NCBI RefSeq assembly: GCF_021462225.1
Contig: NC_061818.1
Coordinates: 16,947,462-17,011,461, forward strand
Source: Girardinichthys multiradiatus
Lineage: Eukaryota > Chordata > Actinopteri > Cyprinodontiformes > Goodeidae
Direction: 5' to 3'
Length of the DNA: 64,000 bases
Of the stretch, positions 63,530 through 64,000 are shown one piece after another (position 1 is the stretch's first letter; the number at the start of each line of letters is the position of its first letter). A program made the position numbers and the translations under genes. The notes under the pieces are model-generated. The model was not told where the DNA came from. It did no database searches and saw nothing but the letters and a program-made list of their open reading frames with translations.

Positions 63530-63640
63530 GTGCGAATCTGTGCGTGTTTGTGAGTGCGACTGTGTGAATGTGGTTCTAGTGTAAAGCACTGTGAGTAGTC
63601 TTTATGACTAGAAATGTGCTATAAATTCAGTCCGTTTACC
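63530..63640. repeat. Short dispersed fish repeat
   Basis: 'gtgtaaagcactgtgagtag' followed by 'atgtgctataaattcagtcc' and 'gtttaccattta'. This is a familiar terminal segment of a common teleost repeat, partly complementary to the repeat at 2634. Confidence 0.55.
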
Positions 63641-64000
63641 ATTTACAGCACTGTAAATGTCTGAGCTTTATTTTCCTTTCCTAAAAAAATCCTCCAAAGA
63701 CAGATGAAAGACTGAATTTATGGACCAAAACAAGGGAGAAATAATGAAAGCTGTTCTTCATGTATCGTCTTACTCATTAAGAATACCTGGTCTAGAAAAC
63801 ATCTGTTTATAAAAGTTGCAGTTCTTTTATAAATAAATCAAAGACATCACAAAATAAGCCCCAGATGTTCACAAGGAAGGATGGGGTAAGGTTCACCACT
63901 TTGTGAACAGCTGCGTCAGCAAATAGTCCAACAGTTTAAGAACAGTCTGTCAAACGACAGAACTGGCACTTCTGAGTCTTTGGTCAAAGGAGTAGTTATT
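63641..64000. other. No recognisable feature
   Basis: Probably intron of the troponin T gene. No further exon is found on the minus strand before the window ends. Confidence 0.4.

Overview
This is vertebrate nuclear DNA, almost certainly from a ray-finned fish and probably a percomorph or cyprinodontiform teleost. The evidence is AT-rich sequence, GT-AG split genes for vertebrate proteins, and a very dense load of fish transposons: many Tc1/mariner copies, L2/Rex1-type and RTE/Rex3-type LINEs, a hAT-like element, an endogenous retrovirus piece and a solo LTR. No prokaryotic feature, CRISPR array or operon is present. The species is not identified.

Five host loci are recognisable. (1) 3445-4531, plus: the last four coding exons of an ALDH16A1-type aldehyde dehydrogenase. 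(2) 11909-12959, plus: a complete four-exon ferritin M/H-type gene with an intact ferroxidase centre, a TATA box, an antioxidant response element and a textbook iron-responsive element in its 5' leader. A partial, frameshifted duplicate lies at 20768-21130. (3) 34432-47058, plus: a complete eight-coding-exon synaptotagmin of 403 aa with one membrane segment and two C2 domains with all calcium-binding aspartates, best called Syt5. (4) 54056-55617, minus: four central exons of a PIH1D1-like gene, one carrying a frame-shifting deletion. (5) 61626-63453, minus: the last three exons of a slow-skeletal-type troponin T (TNNT1-like). Relatives of all five lie on human chromosome 19q13, where SYT5 is close to TNNT1 and ALDH16A1 is next to PIH1D1, so the block looks like conserved synteny.

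Layout: 1-3400 old Tc1 debris with a younger Tc1 copy and a SINE-like repeat inside it; 3445-4531 aldh16a1; 4.7-11.6 kb mostly unrecognised sequence with LINE and Tc1 scraps; 11.6-13.1 kb ferritin; 13.3-17.85 kb a three-level nest (Tc1 containing hAT containing Tc1, with target duplications visible); 17.85-18.9 kb retroviral fragment; 18.9-20.5 kb 5' part of an L2-type LINE; 20.77-21.43 kb ferritin pseudogene; 21.5-34.2 kb transposon-rich, with a nearly full-length LINE inside Tc1 debris; 34.4-48.1 kb synaptotagmin, whose 6.4-kb second intron holds a 2.4-kb long-inverted-repeat element and a 1.5-kb solo LTR; 49.2-53.4 kb an L2 LINE with an antisense RTE LINE inside it; 54-55.6 kb PIH1D1 remnant; 55.9-57.4 kb a Tc1 copy with a complete ORF but a lost catalytic Glu; 58-61.4 kb odd repeats and another Tc1; 61.5-63.5 kb troponin T.

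I found no new multi-gene biological system. The best candidates for something undescribed are the long-TIR element at 37946-40382, the large solo LTR at 40661-42179 and the palindromic TAAATATTTA-rich array near 58.9 kb.
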